The notes under the pieces were generated by a model. It did not search any database. It had not been told where the DNA came from and saw only the letters and a list, made by a program, of their open reading frames with translations. From contig JAITXS010000085.1 of the NCBI GenBank assembly GCA_031284645.1, forward strand, positions 1 through 13,263: a stretch of DNA of 13,263 nt, in the 5' to 3' direction. The position numbers were made by a program, and so were the translations under genes. This DNA is from Spirochaetaceae bacterium. GTDB lineage: Bacteria; Spirochaetota; Spirochaetia; Treponematales; Breznakiellaceae. This document shows positions 5,769 through 13,207 of this stretch, piece after piece; position 1 is the first letter of the stretch, and the number at the start of each line of letters is the position of its first letter.

Positions 5769-7133
5769 TTAGGCTTTTATTACTGCGCGTTCGCGTTTTG
5801 CAAGCACGAGGTAACCGATTGCCGAAACAACGGCAAGGCTGGATACGGTTGTATACGAGACGCTCCATGAAACGTGTTCCGCCAGCAGGGGCATTACAAG
5901 GTTCGCGCCTAAATTGCCGAGCACATATGCAGCCAATCCGACAAAACCGATGGCTGTACCGGCAACTTTTAGCGGGACGAAGTTTACCGTGAGTATATTG
6001 ACGATAAGCTGAGGTCCGTAAATAAGGGCACCCATACAGCCGGAAACGACTAACAATAGTATGTATGATGATGTTCCGGTGTTTTGGATACTTTTATACA
6101 AAAATACTAATGCGGCTAAAACAAAAAGGCCGAAAGCGCCGACTATTGTTTGTTTATTCGGCAATTTTACCGAAAGCCATGCAAAAAAGATCGATCCTGG
6201 TATGGCTATCCATTCAAGAACGGAGATCGCCATTAAATATTGGGTTTTTTCAAATCCGATCGCGGCATCGCCGAGATAAAGCGGCATCCAGTCTTCTATA
6301 CCGAAGCGGACAAAGTAAAGCGCGGCGTTAATAAAGGCAACGATGAGGAGTGAGGGATTTAAAAACACGTATTTGAATATGAGCTTAAAATATGATTCTG
6401 AACGATCGCTTTCTTCGCCGACATCAGGCTCTCCGGCAGCTCCGTACATGGTTCGAAGGGAGTCCATGCCTTCTTTTTCCGGCGCATCACCGCCGAATCT
6501 CCAGAATATAAAAGAAAGCGCAAAAACTACAACACCCGGAATTACAAAAGCAAGCAGGATATTGTTAGTCGGACTGACAAAGCCAAGACCGGATACAACG
6601 AGGGGTAAAAGCGCCGATCCTGCATTTTGAGAGATATTCCACATTGCAATCCCGCCGCCGCGTGATTTATTGGGGAACCAGTTCGCTATCATGGCTTGGG
6701 AAGACGGGGCGAGAGCTCCCTGAATAAGACCCAAAAGGAACAATAAAATCGCAAGCACAACAAAAGATTTATTAAAACCAATGGCAACACAAATTAAAGC
6801 GGAAGCTCCGAGTGAAAGGGCAAAAAGTTTTTTGAGTGATGTTTTGTCGGCGATAATTCCCATGACAAACTTTCCGATACCGTAGGTTACGGAAAAAGCA
6901 GTAAGTAAAAATCCTATATCGGTAAGTGACCAATTGTAGATGCTTGCCATGTCCTTGGAAAGAAGTTTAAAGTTGTTACGAACAAGGTACGCGCATACAT
7001 ATCCCAAAAAAGAGACTGCAAACACGGCTTTCCTTCGCATTAAATAACGTGCGAATTCTGCCGGCTTATTTTTTTTGTATAGATCCGAAGCATCAAGAGG
7101 CTCAGGTGAGGCTTTTGATTGATTTTTTGCCAT
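5769..7133 (-). CDS. MFS transporter of the organophosphate:phosphate antiporter (GlpT/UhpT/UhpC) family
   Basis: This 454-residue inner-membrane protein has about 12 hydrophobic segments, a length typical of the family, and a hydrophilic central loop (residues ~223-258). The first helix carries 'YVCAYLVRNNFKLL' and the seventh region 'YFVRFGIEDWMPLYL'. These place R52 and R286 at the positions of the two arginines that bind substrate phosphate in GlpT (R45 and R269). The family exchanges glycerol-3-phosphate, hexose phosphates or phosphoenolpyruvate-type compounds for inorganic phosphate, and UhpC-like members act as sensors. Which substrate applies here cannot be told, and no two-component uhp genes are nearby. 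The start is supported by an AAGGGATGG sequence ~5-13 nt upstream. The gene is transcribed divergently from serS. Confidence 0.88.
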   Translation of the reverse strand: MAKNQSKASPEPLDASDLYKKNKPAEFARYLMRRKAVFAVSFLGYVCAYLVRNNFKLLSKDMASIYNWSLTDIGFLLTAFSVTYGIGKFVMGIIADKTSLKKLFALSLGASALICVAIGFNKSFVVLAILLFLLGLIQGALAPSSQAMIANWFPNKSRGGGIAMWNISQNAGSALLPLVVSGLGFVSPTNNILLAFVIPGVVVFALSFIFWRFGGDAPEKEGMDSLRTMYGAAGEPDVGEESDRSESYFKLIFKYVFLNPSLLIVAFINAALYFVRFGIEDWMPLYLGDAAIGFEKTQYLMAISVLEWIAIPGSIFFAWLSVKLPNKQTIVGAFGLFVLAALVFLYKSIQNTGTSSYILLLVVSGCMGALIYGPQLIVNILTVNFVPLKVAGTAIGFVGLAAYVLGNLGANLVMPLLAEHVSWSVSYTTVSSLAVVSAIGYLVLAKRERAVIKA

Positions 7134-7359
7134 AATTCCATCCCTTTATTTATTGTTTTTCGTAAGTATGCCATAGTTTTTTATAGTTGTCTATTTGAAA
7201 TGATATCCGGCAGCAAATCCCGTTTGAAAAACATCCCACTTAACTTAGGAGTTTTGATCAGAAGTCTGCTACTCTTTTTTGTTGCACAACAAAAAAACTG
7301 ATGCTCCAAATTGCTCAAACTCATTGACCAAGATCATGATTTTATTCTAAATTCAATCT
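7134..7359. promoter_or_regulatory. Divergent intergenic region between the MFS transporter gene and serS
   Basis: The 226 bp must hold promoters for both genes. The most visible element is a perfect AT-rich palindrome, TTTTTTGTTG-CA-CAACAAAAAA at 7275-7296. A possible serS -35 (TTGACC, 7324-7329) lies 16 bp before TCTAAA (7346-7351). I could not identify a convincing promoter for the transporter. No RNA gene or riboswitch was recognised. Confidence 0.4.
7275..7296. repeat. Perfect 10-bp palindrome, possible operator
   Basis: The arms TTTTTTGTTG and CAACAAAAAA are perfectly complementary with a 2-nt centre. The loop is too short and the stem too AT-rich for a typical terminator, and the position between divergent genes suits a regulator-binding site. 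No regulator is identified. Confidence 0.45.
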
Positions 7360-8637
7360 ATGCTTGATTATCGATTTATTGTAGAAAATTTAGACGCGGT
7401 TAAGGCAAATATAAAAAACCGCTGTATGGATGCCGATGCGGATGCACTGGTACGGCTTTTTAAAAAACGCACGGAACTGGTAACTTCCTTGCAGGAACTT
7501 CAGCGGAACCGTAATGAAAACGCCGCAGCTATGAAAGCAAAGCTCGACCCTGATCTACGGCAAAAACTTATTGAAGACGGTAAAAAAATCAAAGAGAATA
7601 TCGCTATTGCCGAGGATAAACTCCGCGTTATTGAAGCAGAGTTAACAACGGAAGCGAAAAGAATTCCCAATATGGCGCATCCTGATGCTCCCATCGGCAA
7701 AGAGGATAAAGATAATTTGGAGTGTAAACGTTTCGGAGAGCCGACAACGTTCGATTTTGAGCCGAAGGATCATGTAATTCTTGGGCAGGAACTTGACATT
7801 ATTGATTTTGACACGGCGAGAAAGGTTGCCGGCCCTAAATTTTATTATTTAAAAAATGAGGGCGTTTTTTTGGAACTGGCTCTTGTTCGTTATGCCTTGG
7901 ACATTCTCCAAAAAAAAGGATTTACTCCCCTGATTACGCCTGACATTGCGAAGGATGAAATCCTCGACGGTATCGGCTTTAACCCGCGTGGTCCGGAGAG
8001 CAATGTCTATGGACTTGAGGGAGAGCAAAGTTGTCTTATCGGCACTGCGGAAATAAGCCTTGGCGGCTATTTTGCAAACGAGATTATCTCAAAAGACAAA
8101 CTCCCCCTTAAAATGGCCGGTCTTTCCCACTGTTTCAGGCGCGAAGCAGGGGCTGCCGGGCAATTTTCAAAGGGACTGTATCGCGTCCACCAGTTTACCA
8201 AGCTTGAAATGTTTGTTTATTGTCTTCCCGAACAGTCCGAATCAATACACGAACAGCTCCGCTTGATTGAGGAAGAAATTTTTTCAGGTCTTGAAATTCC
8301 GTTCCGTGTGGTTGATACCTGTACCGGAGACCTTGGCGGGCCGGCTTACCGGAAATGGGATATTGAAGCGTGGATGCCGGGAAGAAACGGCGGCGAATGG
8401 GGCGAAGTTACCTCAACATCAAATTGTACGGATTATCAGGCACGCCGCCTTAACATCAGATATAGGGATGAGGACGGTAATCATTTTGTTCATATGCTGA
8501 ACGGAACGGCAATTGCCGTCTCCCGCGCCATCATATCCATACTGGAAAATTTTCAGTTGAAGGATGGCAGAGTACGGATTCCCTCAGCGCTTGTTCCTTA
8601 CTGCGGCTTTGAATATATCGAACACAAGAAGAGCTAA
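7360..8637 (+). CDS. serS: Serine--tRNA ligase (class II aminoacyl-tRNA synthetase)
   Basis: The 425-residue protein charges tRNA-Ser (and tRNA-Sec where present) with serine in the cytoplasm; the length is normal for bacterial SerRS. Residues 1-110 form the N-terminal helical hairpin that binds the long variable arm of tRNA-Ser. The catalytic domain follows: 'LIGTAEISL' (serine-binding TAE at 229-231), motif 2 'HCFRREAGAAG' (257-267), and motif 3 'NGTAIAVSRAIISILENFQ' (381-399) with the ATP-binding Arg at 389. The MLDYRFIVENLDAVK start is what the family shows, so the ATG at 7360 is firm, yet no purine-rich Shine-Dalgarno sequence precedes it. The gene stands alone on its strand and is closed by an intrinsic terminator. 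Confidence 0.97.
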   Translation: MLDYRFIVENLDAVKANIKNRCMDADADALVRLFKKRTELVTSLQELQRNRNENAAAMKAKLDPDLRQKLIEDGKKIKENIAIAEDKLRVIEAELTTEAKRIPNMAHPDAPIGKEDKDNLECKRFGEPTTFDFEPKDHVILGQELDIIDFDTARKVAGPKFYYLKNEGVFLELALVRYALDILQKKGFTPLITPDIAKDEILDGIGFNPRGPESNVYGLEGEQSCLIGTAEISLGGYFANEIISKDKLPLKMAGLSHCFRREAGAAGQFSKGLYRVHQFTKLEMFVYCLPEQSESIHEQLRLIEEEIFSGLEIPFRVVDTCTGDLGGPAYRKWDIEAWMPGRNGGEWGEVTSTSNCTDYQARRLNIRYRDEDGNHFVHMLNGTAIAVSRAIISILENFQLKDGRVRIPSALVPYCGFEYIEHKKS

Positions 8638-8639
8638 AA

Positions 8640-8661
8640 CGATCCGCCGGATCGCCTTTTT
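8640..8661 (+). terminator. Intrinsic terminator of serS
   Basis: CGATCC-GCC-GGATCG (8640-8654) is a perfect 6-bp stem with a 3-nt loop, followed by CCTTTTT and starting 3 nt after the serS stop codon. Confidence 0.85.
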
Positions 8662-8672
8662 GCTGCTTCGGC

Positions 8673-8703
8673 TATGATGGCGGAGGATTCCTCTGCCATC
8701 ATA
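8673..8703 (-). terminator. Stem-loop at the 3' end of the transhydrogenase-like operon
   Basis: TATGATGGC (8673-8681) pairs with GCCATCATA (8695-8703), and GGAGG pairs with CCTCT (one G-T pair), leaving the loop ATT. The 14-bp stem lies 6 nt past the stop of the minus-strand gene ending at 8710. No T-run follows on that strand, so termination may need Rho or the convergent serS terminator. Confidence 0.6.
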
Positions 8704-8709
8704 AACAGC

Positions 8710-10770
8710 TTACTTTTTTAACATAATACCCGCGGTAGGACATACCGCTACACACTCACCGCAGCCATCGCAGACAGTGTCAACAAGCGATTTGCCGAAC
8801 GGGGCCTGCATACGAGTTACAAAACCCCGGTTCACAAATGCAAGTGCGTTCAAACCCTTGACCTCGGCGCAGACGCGTACGCAGGCCGCACAGTTGATAC
8901 ACTTGTGCTGCTCCTGCCTGATCTTGGGATGACTTGTGTCAATGTGGTACCCGCGCCGTCCGCCGTCTGTCGGTGCGCCAAAATAATTCTGATCCGCGCC
9001 GTAACGGGTGGCGTAACTGCGGAGCCGGCAATCATCTGCATCGGCGCAGCCGCATTCAAGGCAGCGCTGTGCTTCTTTAAGTGCGTCCTTAGCGCTAAAG
9101 CCCGTTTCGACTTCCTTTTCCGTACCGGTACGCTCCTTATCGGAAATCACCGGCATCTTGGCACGCGGCATTTTTTCATAATTTTTGAAAAGTTCCTCAC
9201 TTACCGTTTCAAGCGGGCCCATTGTTGAGTTAAATATTTCTTTTTCTCCGACAAGCGCTTCCCCGGCAAGATACTGATTTACCGCACAGGCAGTTTTGCG
9301 TCCGTTCCCTATGGCTCTTACCGCAATATCCGCACCGGTCTGGCAATCGCCGCAGGCAAAGATTCCGGCTCTGGTCGTTTGAAAGTTCTTCTTGTCAACA
9401 ACAAATGTGCCGTTACGGGCAAGCTCAATGCCGATTTCTTTTGCAAGTTCGGGGATAACCCGCTGCCCAATTGCTCCGACAACCGCCGTGGCGCTTACCG
9501 TGTATTCGGAACCTGCGACCGGTTTCGGGGAACGTCTGCCCGATGCATCTTTTTCGCCGAGTTCCATCTTAACCAGAGTAAGCTTTAGTTTATCGCCGTC
9601 TTTTTCGATTTTTACCGGCGCGGTGAGGTATTTAAAAATCACACCCTCACTCATTGCCTCTTCAATTTCTATGTCATTGGCGGGCATCTCTTCCCGGCCC
9701 CGCCGGTAGAGCACTGTGGAGCTTGATCCGCCGCGCAAAGCGCTGCGGGCGCAGTCCATCGCCGTATTGCCGCCGCCGATAACATAGACATCACTGCCGA
9801 GATCGGGCGTTTTACCTTCGCCGGATTCGCCGAGATACGTAATGCCCGACCATACGCCGGGAAGATCCTCTCCGGAAACACCGATAGGCGAAGCCGCCTG
9901 CGCGCCGATAGCGATAATCAAAGCGTTGTAGTCTTTTTCAAGCTGCTTGACAGGAATATCCCTACCGATTTCAACACCGTATTTTACTTGTACGCCAAGC
10001 TCTTCAATGATGTTGAATTCGTTCGCCAGCGTGCTGTCAGGGAGACGATAGTAGGGGATACCATAGCGCAGCATACCGCCTGATTTTTTATGTTTTTCAA
10101 AAACTGTTACCGAATGACCGGCAAGGGAAAGATAGTAGGCGGCGCTCATACCGGCGGGACCTGCGCCGATAATGGCGACTTTTTTCCCGGTGGGCGGCGC
10201 TTTTTCCGGCAGTACGGGCTTTCCGTTTTTTGCAAGCTCGACATCGGATATAAAGCGTTTCATATTACAGATTGCGATAGGCTCTTCCACGCGGCCTCGG
10301 CGGCACTGACTCTCGCAGGGCCGCGGGCAGATGCGCCCGAGTACGCCGGGGAAGGGCGCTTTTTCACGGATGAGCCTTGCGGCCTCCGCCTCTTTGCCCT
10401 CACGCACCAGCGCAAGAAAGCCCCGGATATCTATGCTCGACGGGCAGGCCGTTTGACAGGGAGGCAGACAGTCTCCGCAATGGTCGGAGAGCAGGAGGTT
10501 AAGGCACATACGATGTGATTCAGTGATTTCATCGTCTTCCACCGTTACGACCATGCCCTCGGCAACTTTTGTCGCGCAAGACGGAACCAAATTCCCTCTC
10601 CCTCCCTCAACCTTTACCGCGCACATAAAACAACTGGTGAACGGTTTCAATTTGTCGGCGTAACAGAACGTGGGAATATCAAACCCGGCGCTCCACGCTG
10701 CTTTAAGAATTGTTGCCCCTTCCTCAATTTGGACGGGTTTTTTGTTGATAGTAAGATTTACCATAGCCAT
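8710..10770 (-). CDS. NuoG-N-terminus / GltD(NfnB)-like / ferredoxin fusion, NADP(H)-FAD subunit of a probable Stn-type transhydrogenase (StnC-like)
   Basis: Domains of this 686-residue protein, in order: a [2Fe-2S] ferredoxin domain (C36, C47, C50, C65); a cysteine-rich bridge 'HCGDC...C...C' (H97, C101, C105, C109) joined to the GltD-type N-terminal cluster region (C148, C152, C156, C168); an FAD dinucleotide fold with GAGPAG (202-207); an NADP(H) fold 'VIGGGNTAMDCARSALRGG' (330-348) followed by 'YRRGREEMPA' (355-364), whose arginines read the NADP 2'-phosphate in GltD/NfnB; a further cysteine set C570, C573, C575, C581; and two [4Fe-4S] motifs (C624-C634 and C667-C677). In NfnB and Stn complexes this FAD is the bifurcation site exchanging electrons with NADPH. 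It starts directly at the stop of the preceding gene (TAAATG) with GAGGTG in front. The lack of glutamate-synthase large-subunit sequence argues against a GltD role. Confidence 0.82.
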   Translation of the reverse strand: MAMVNLTINKKPVQIEEGATILKAAWSAGFDIPTFCYADKLKPFTSCFMCAVKVEGGRGNLVPSCATKVAEGMVVTVEDDEITESHRMCLNLLLSDHCGDCLPPCQTACPSSIDIRGFLALVREGKEAEAARLIREKAPFPGVLGRICPRPCESQCRRGRVEEPIAICNMKRFISDVELAKNGKPVLPEKAPPTGKKVAIIGAGPAGMSAAYYLSLAGHSVTVFEKHKKSGGMLRYGIPYYRLPDSTLANEFNIIEELGVQVKYGVEIGRDIPVKQLEKDYNALIIAIGAQAASPIGVSGEDLPGVWSGITYLGESGEGKTPDLGSDVYVIGGGNTAMDCARSALRGGSSSTVLYRRGREEMPANDIEIEEAMSEGVIFKYLTAPVKIEKDGDKLKLTLVKMELGEKDASGRRSPKPVAGSEYTVSATAVVGAIGQRVIPELAKEIGIELARNGTFVVDKKNFQTTRAGIFACGDCQTGADIAVRAIGNGRKTACAVNQYLAGEALVGEKEIFNSTMGPLETVSEELFKNYEKMPRAKMPVISDKERTGTEKEVETGFSAKDALKEAQRCLECGCADADDCRLRSYATRYGADQNYFGAPTDGGRRGYHIDTSHPKIRQEQHKCINCAACVRVCAEVKGLNALAFVNRGFVTRMQAPFGKSLVDTVCDGCGECVAVCPTAGIMLKK

Positions 10771-12561
10771 TTAATTCACCTCAATTGCGCTAAACTTGCA
10801 CGTATCGCGGCACAGACCACAGCGTGTACATTTTTCCGCGTCAATACTATACACTTTTTTTGCTTCGCCGCTTATTGCCTTGACCGGACAGCCGCGCGCG
10901 CAGGCACCGCAGCCGACACATTTCTCTTTCAAAATTTCGTATTTGATAAGAGATTTACAAACTTTTGCAGGGCACTTCTTGTCTTTAATGTGCGCCTCGT
11001 ATTCATTCTTGAAGTACTTCATGGTGGTAAGAACCGGATTCGGGGCAAGTTGACCGAGTGCACAGAGCGAGGTTTTTTTGATATGAGCGGCGAGTTTTTC
11101 AATTCGCTCAATGTCTTCCTCCTGCCCCTTGCCTTCGGTAATTCTCTCCAGAATTTCAAGCATACGTTTTGTTCCCACGCGGCAGAAAGTGCACTTTCCG
11201 CAGCTTTCACTTTGTACAAAAGTAAGAAAATATTTTGCCACGTCAACCATACAGGTCTGATCATCCATAACGATAAAGCCGCCTGATCCCATGATTGCAC
11301 CGGTGGCTGTTACGGATTCAACATCAATAGGAATGTCGAACATACTTTCCGGAATACAGCCGCCTGAGGGCCCGCCCATCTGCACTGCTTTGAGCGGCCG
11401 CCCCGTGGAACTGCCGCCGCCAATGTCTTCGACAAGCTCACGGATCGTAAGACCGACAGGAATCTCGACAAGTCCCGCCCGTTTGATTTTACCGGCAAGC
11501 GCAAAAACTTTGGTACCAATAGTGACACGGTTTTTGCCGCTCTTGTACTTGTTGAATTCCGCCGGACCTTTTGTGATGATAAACGGAACATTGATGTAGG
11601 TTTCGACATTGTTGATATTTGTCGGACATTCGTTGATGCCGGATTCCGCCGGAAAGGGCGGCTTCAAGGTCGGCATACCGCGCCGCCCCATGATTGAAGC
11701 CATAAGCGCTGTTTCTTCGCCGCAGACAAAAGCGCCCGCGCCTTCTTTAATCCGCAGATTAAAAGAAAAATCTTTGCCTAAAATATTCTTGCCTAAAAGA
11801 TTTCGTTTTTCAGCCTCGGCAATGGCTATTTGCAGGCGCCGGATAGCAAGAGGATACTCGGCACGGCAGTAAACGTAGCCGTAATCCGCACCGGTCGCAT
11901 ACGCAGCAATCAGCATACCTTCAATCAGGCCATGAGGATCACCTTCAATAAGCGCACGATCCATAAAAGCCCCGGGATCGCCTTCATCTGCATTACACAC
12001 AAGATACTTGTGCTTGCCTTCGGCTGCTTTGTTAGCCGCAAAAATCGCCCACTTTTTCGCCGTCGGGAAAAAAGCGCCGCCGCGGCCGGCAAGTCCTGAT
12101 TCTTTTATAATCTCAATGACTTCTTCGCTCTTATATTCGTTCAGGCATTTTTCAATCGCTTTATAGCCGCCTGTCGCAAGATAGTCCTCAATTTTTTCAG
12201 GGTTGATAACACCGCAATTTCTGAGTGCAACCTTGACCTGTTTGGGAAGATAAGCCCGGCCTTCCTCTGATTCCCGTACGCGGTTTTTTTCAGGCAAGCT
12301 GCCGGAAAGCGCTCCCTGCGCGATTTCACCGGCAAAATCCGTATCAACATAGCCGAAGAGCGTACGTTTACCGCCGAAAATATCCCCGTTATCGTTGCTA
12401 ATCACTTCAACAAGCGGCTCGGCAAAACACATACCGATACACGAAGTCGTCTCAACATCGGCCTTGCCGTCCAGTTTTTCTTTTAAGAAATCATAGACTG
12501 CCTGTCCTCCGGCAGCGATTCCGCAGGAACCCAGTCCCACCAATAATTTAGGCTTTCCCAT
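10771..12561 (-). CDS. nuoF-like: NuoF/HydB-like NADH-binding FMN iron-sulfur subunit with C-terminal ferredoxin domain (StnB-like)
   Basis: Residues 1-90 of this 596-residue protein form a thioredoxin-like [2Fe-2S] domain ('GSCGIAAGG' with C13; 'CIGMCFAEPLVEV' with C41 and C45). A complex I NuoF core follows: 'GLAGRGGAFFPTAKKW' (156-171, FMN/NADH site), 'CNADEGDPGAFMDR' (189-202), 'GAGAFVCGEETALMASI' (284-300) and the [4Fe-4S] ligands C454, C457, C460 and C500. Two ferredoxin-type clusters end the protein (C548, C551, C554, C558 and C578, C581, C584, C588). This is the architecture of HydB in bifurcating hydrogenases, HylB-type formate dehydrogenase partners and StnB: a cytoplasmic NAD(H) module that passes electrons to Fe-S chains. 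Its start overlaps the upstream gene by 14 bp and its stop abuts the next gene, showing tight operon packing. Confidence 0.88.
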   Translation of the reverse strand: MGKPKLLVGLGSCGIAAGGQAVYDFLKEKLDGKADVETTSCIGMCFAEPLVEVISNDNGDIFGGKRTLFGYVDTDFAGEIAQGALSGSLPEKNRVRESEEGRAYLPKQVKVALRNCGVINPEKIEDYLATGGYKAIEKCLNEYKSEEVIEIIKESGLAGRGGAFFPTAKKWAIFAANKAAEGKHKYLVCNADEGDPGAFMDRALIEGDPHGLIEGMLIAAYATGADYGYVYCRAEYPLAIRRLQIAIAEAEKRNLLGKNILGKDFSFNLRIKEGAGAFVCGEETALMASIMGRRGMPTLKPPFPAESGINECPTNINNVETYINVPFIITKGPAEFNKYKSGKNRVTIGTKVFALAGKIKRAGLVEIPVGLTIRELVEDIGGGSSTGRPLKAVQMGGPSGGCIPESMFDIPIDVESVTATGAIMGSGGFIVMDDQTCMVDVAKYFLTFVQSESCGKCTFCRVGTKRMLEILERITEGKGQEEDIERIEKLAAHIKKTSLCALGQLAPNPVLTTMKYFKNEYEAHIKDKKCPAKVCKSLIKYEILKEKCVGCGACARGCPVKAISGEAKKVYSIDAEKCTRCGLCRDTCKFSAIEVN

Positions 12562-13030
12562 CTTTATAGTCCTTTATAATTGCATGGATTTTTGTCCTTG
12601 TCAGTTTCGCATAAATTTTACCCCCAATCATTGCGACAGGCGCGAGAGAGCAGCACCCCAAACAAGCCACACGTTCCAGAGAAAAGAGTAGATCGGGTGT
12701 CGTCTCACCTTCTTTTATACCCAATTCCTGAGAAATAAGTGCCGAAACAATCTCCGCACCTGCGACATGGCAGGCCGTACCGTGACAGACCCGAACCATA
12801 TACTTTCCCTGCGGCTTAAAACGAAACTGCGAATAAAATGTCGCCACACCGTATAGATCGGAAAGCGGAATCCCTGATTCTTTTGAAACCGCCTCCACTA
12901 AATCTTCCGGCAGATAGCTATGCCGCTTTTGAATTTCCTGTAAAAGCGGAATCGAGAACTCGCTTGTGCGGCCAATTCCCGTGACAATATCCCGGGCCTC
13001 CTGCTCGACCCCGCAACAATCACAACTCAT
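12548..13030 (-). CDS. nuoE-like: NuoE/HydC-like thioredoxin-fold [2Fe-2S] subunit (StnA-like)
   Basis: The 160-residue protein carries the NuoE 24-kDa signature: 'VCHGTACHVAGAE' (C82 and C87, C-x4-C) and 'CLGCCSLAPV' (C123 and C127, C-x3-C), preceded by the helical 'LLQEIQKRHSYLPEDLVEAVS' region typical of NuoE. It relays electrons between the NADH/FMN subunit and the rest of the complex. An ORF open to 13186 exists, but the ATG at 13028-13030 is chosen because AAGGAGG lies 5 nt upstream and the promoter (13100-13129) falls inside the longer version. The N-terminus MSCDCCG has three extra cysteines that are not part of the usual cluster. It is the first gene of the three-gene operon. Confidence 0.92.
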   Translation of the reverse strand: MSCDCCGVEQEARDIVTGIGRTSEFSIPLLQEIQKRHSYLPEDLVEAVSKESGIPLSDLYGVATFYSQFRFKPQGKYMVRVCHGTACHVAGAEIVSALISQELGIKEGETTPDLLFSLERVACLGCCSLAPVAMIGGKIYAKLTRTKIHAIIKDYKDGKA

Positions 13031-13035
13031 ACACG

Positions 13036-13042
13036 CCTCCTT
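13036..13042 (-). promoter_or_regulatory. Strong ribosome-binding site that fixes the NuoE-like start
   Basis: AAGGAGG on the minus strand, 5 nt before the ATG at 13030. It decides against the longer upstream-start reading of the ORF. Confidence 0.85.
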
Positions 13043-13099
13043 GTCTTTGAATGTACTAAGGACAAAATTTTCTCCAGAAAAATAAATTAAATGAAGTAT

Positions 13100-13129
13100 A
13101 TTATAGCTTAAAATGATTTTCACTATCAA
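13100..13129 (-). promoter_or_regulatory. Promoter of the transhydrogenase-like operon
   Basis: On the minus strand TTGATA (13124-13129) and TATAAT (13100-13105) are spaced by 18 bp, a near-consensus sigma70-type promoter. Transcription would begin near 13093, giving a leader of about 63 nt. A perfect TTGACA (13147-13152) lies further upstream at the insertion-sequence end. Confidence 0.75.
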
Positions 13130-13154
13130 TAGAGCGAAATTATTATTGTCAACG

Positions 13155-13201
13155 CAACGTGAAAATGTCCCCTTTTTTACCAACATGAAAATGTCCCCTT
13201 T
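13155..13201. repeat. Tandem terminal repeats of the insertion sequence
   Basis: Positions 13155-13175 and 13181-13201 are identical at 20 of 21 bases (a single G/A change) with a 26-bp period. The shared core is TGAAAATGTCCCCTTT. Confidence 0.85.
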
Positions 13202-13207
13202 AGGGAA

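Noticed and set aside
8710..10770. Glutamate synthase small subunit (GltD)
   Set aside because: The core resembles GltD, but the added NuoG-like and ferredoxin domains, the absence of gltB, and the operon with NuoE/NuoF-like genes indicate a redox complex.
8710..13030. Bifurcating [FeFe]-hydrogenase (HydABC) operon
   Set aside because: No H-cluster motifs occur; the third subunit is a GltD/NfnB-like FAD-NADP(H) protein instead of HydA.
13031..13186. 52-residue N-terminal extension of the NuoE-like protein
   Set aside because: It overlaps the promoter and IS end and lacks NuoE similarity, while AAGGAGG sits 5 nt before the ATG at 13030.
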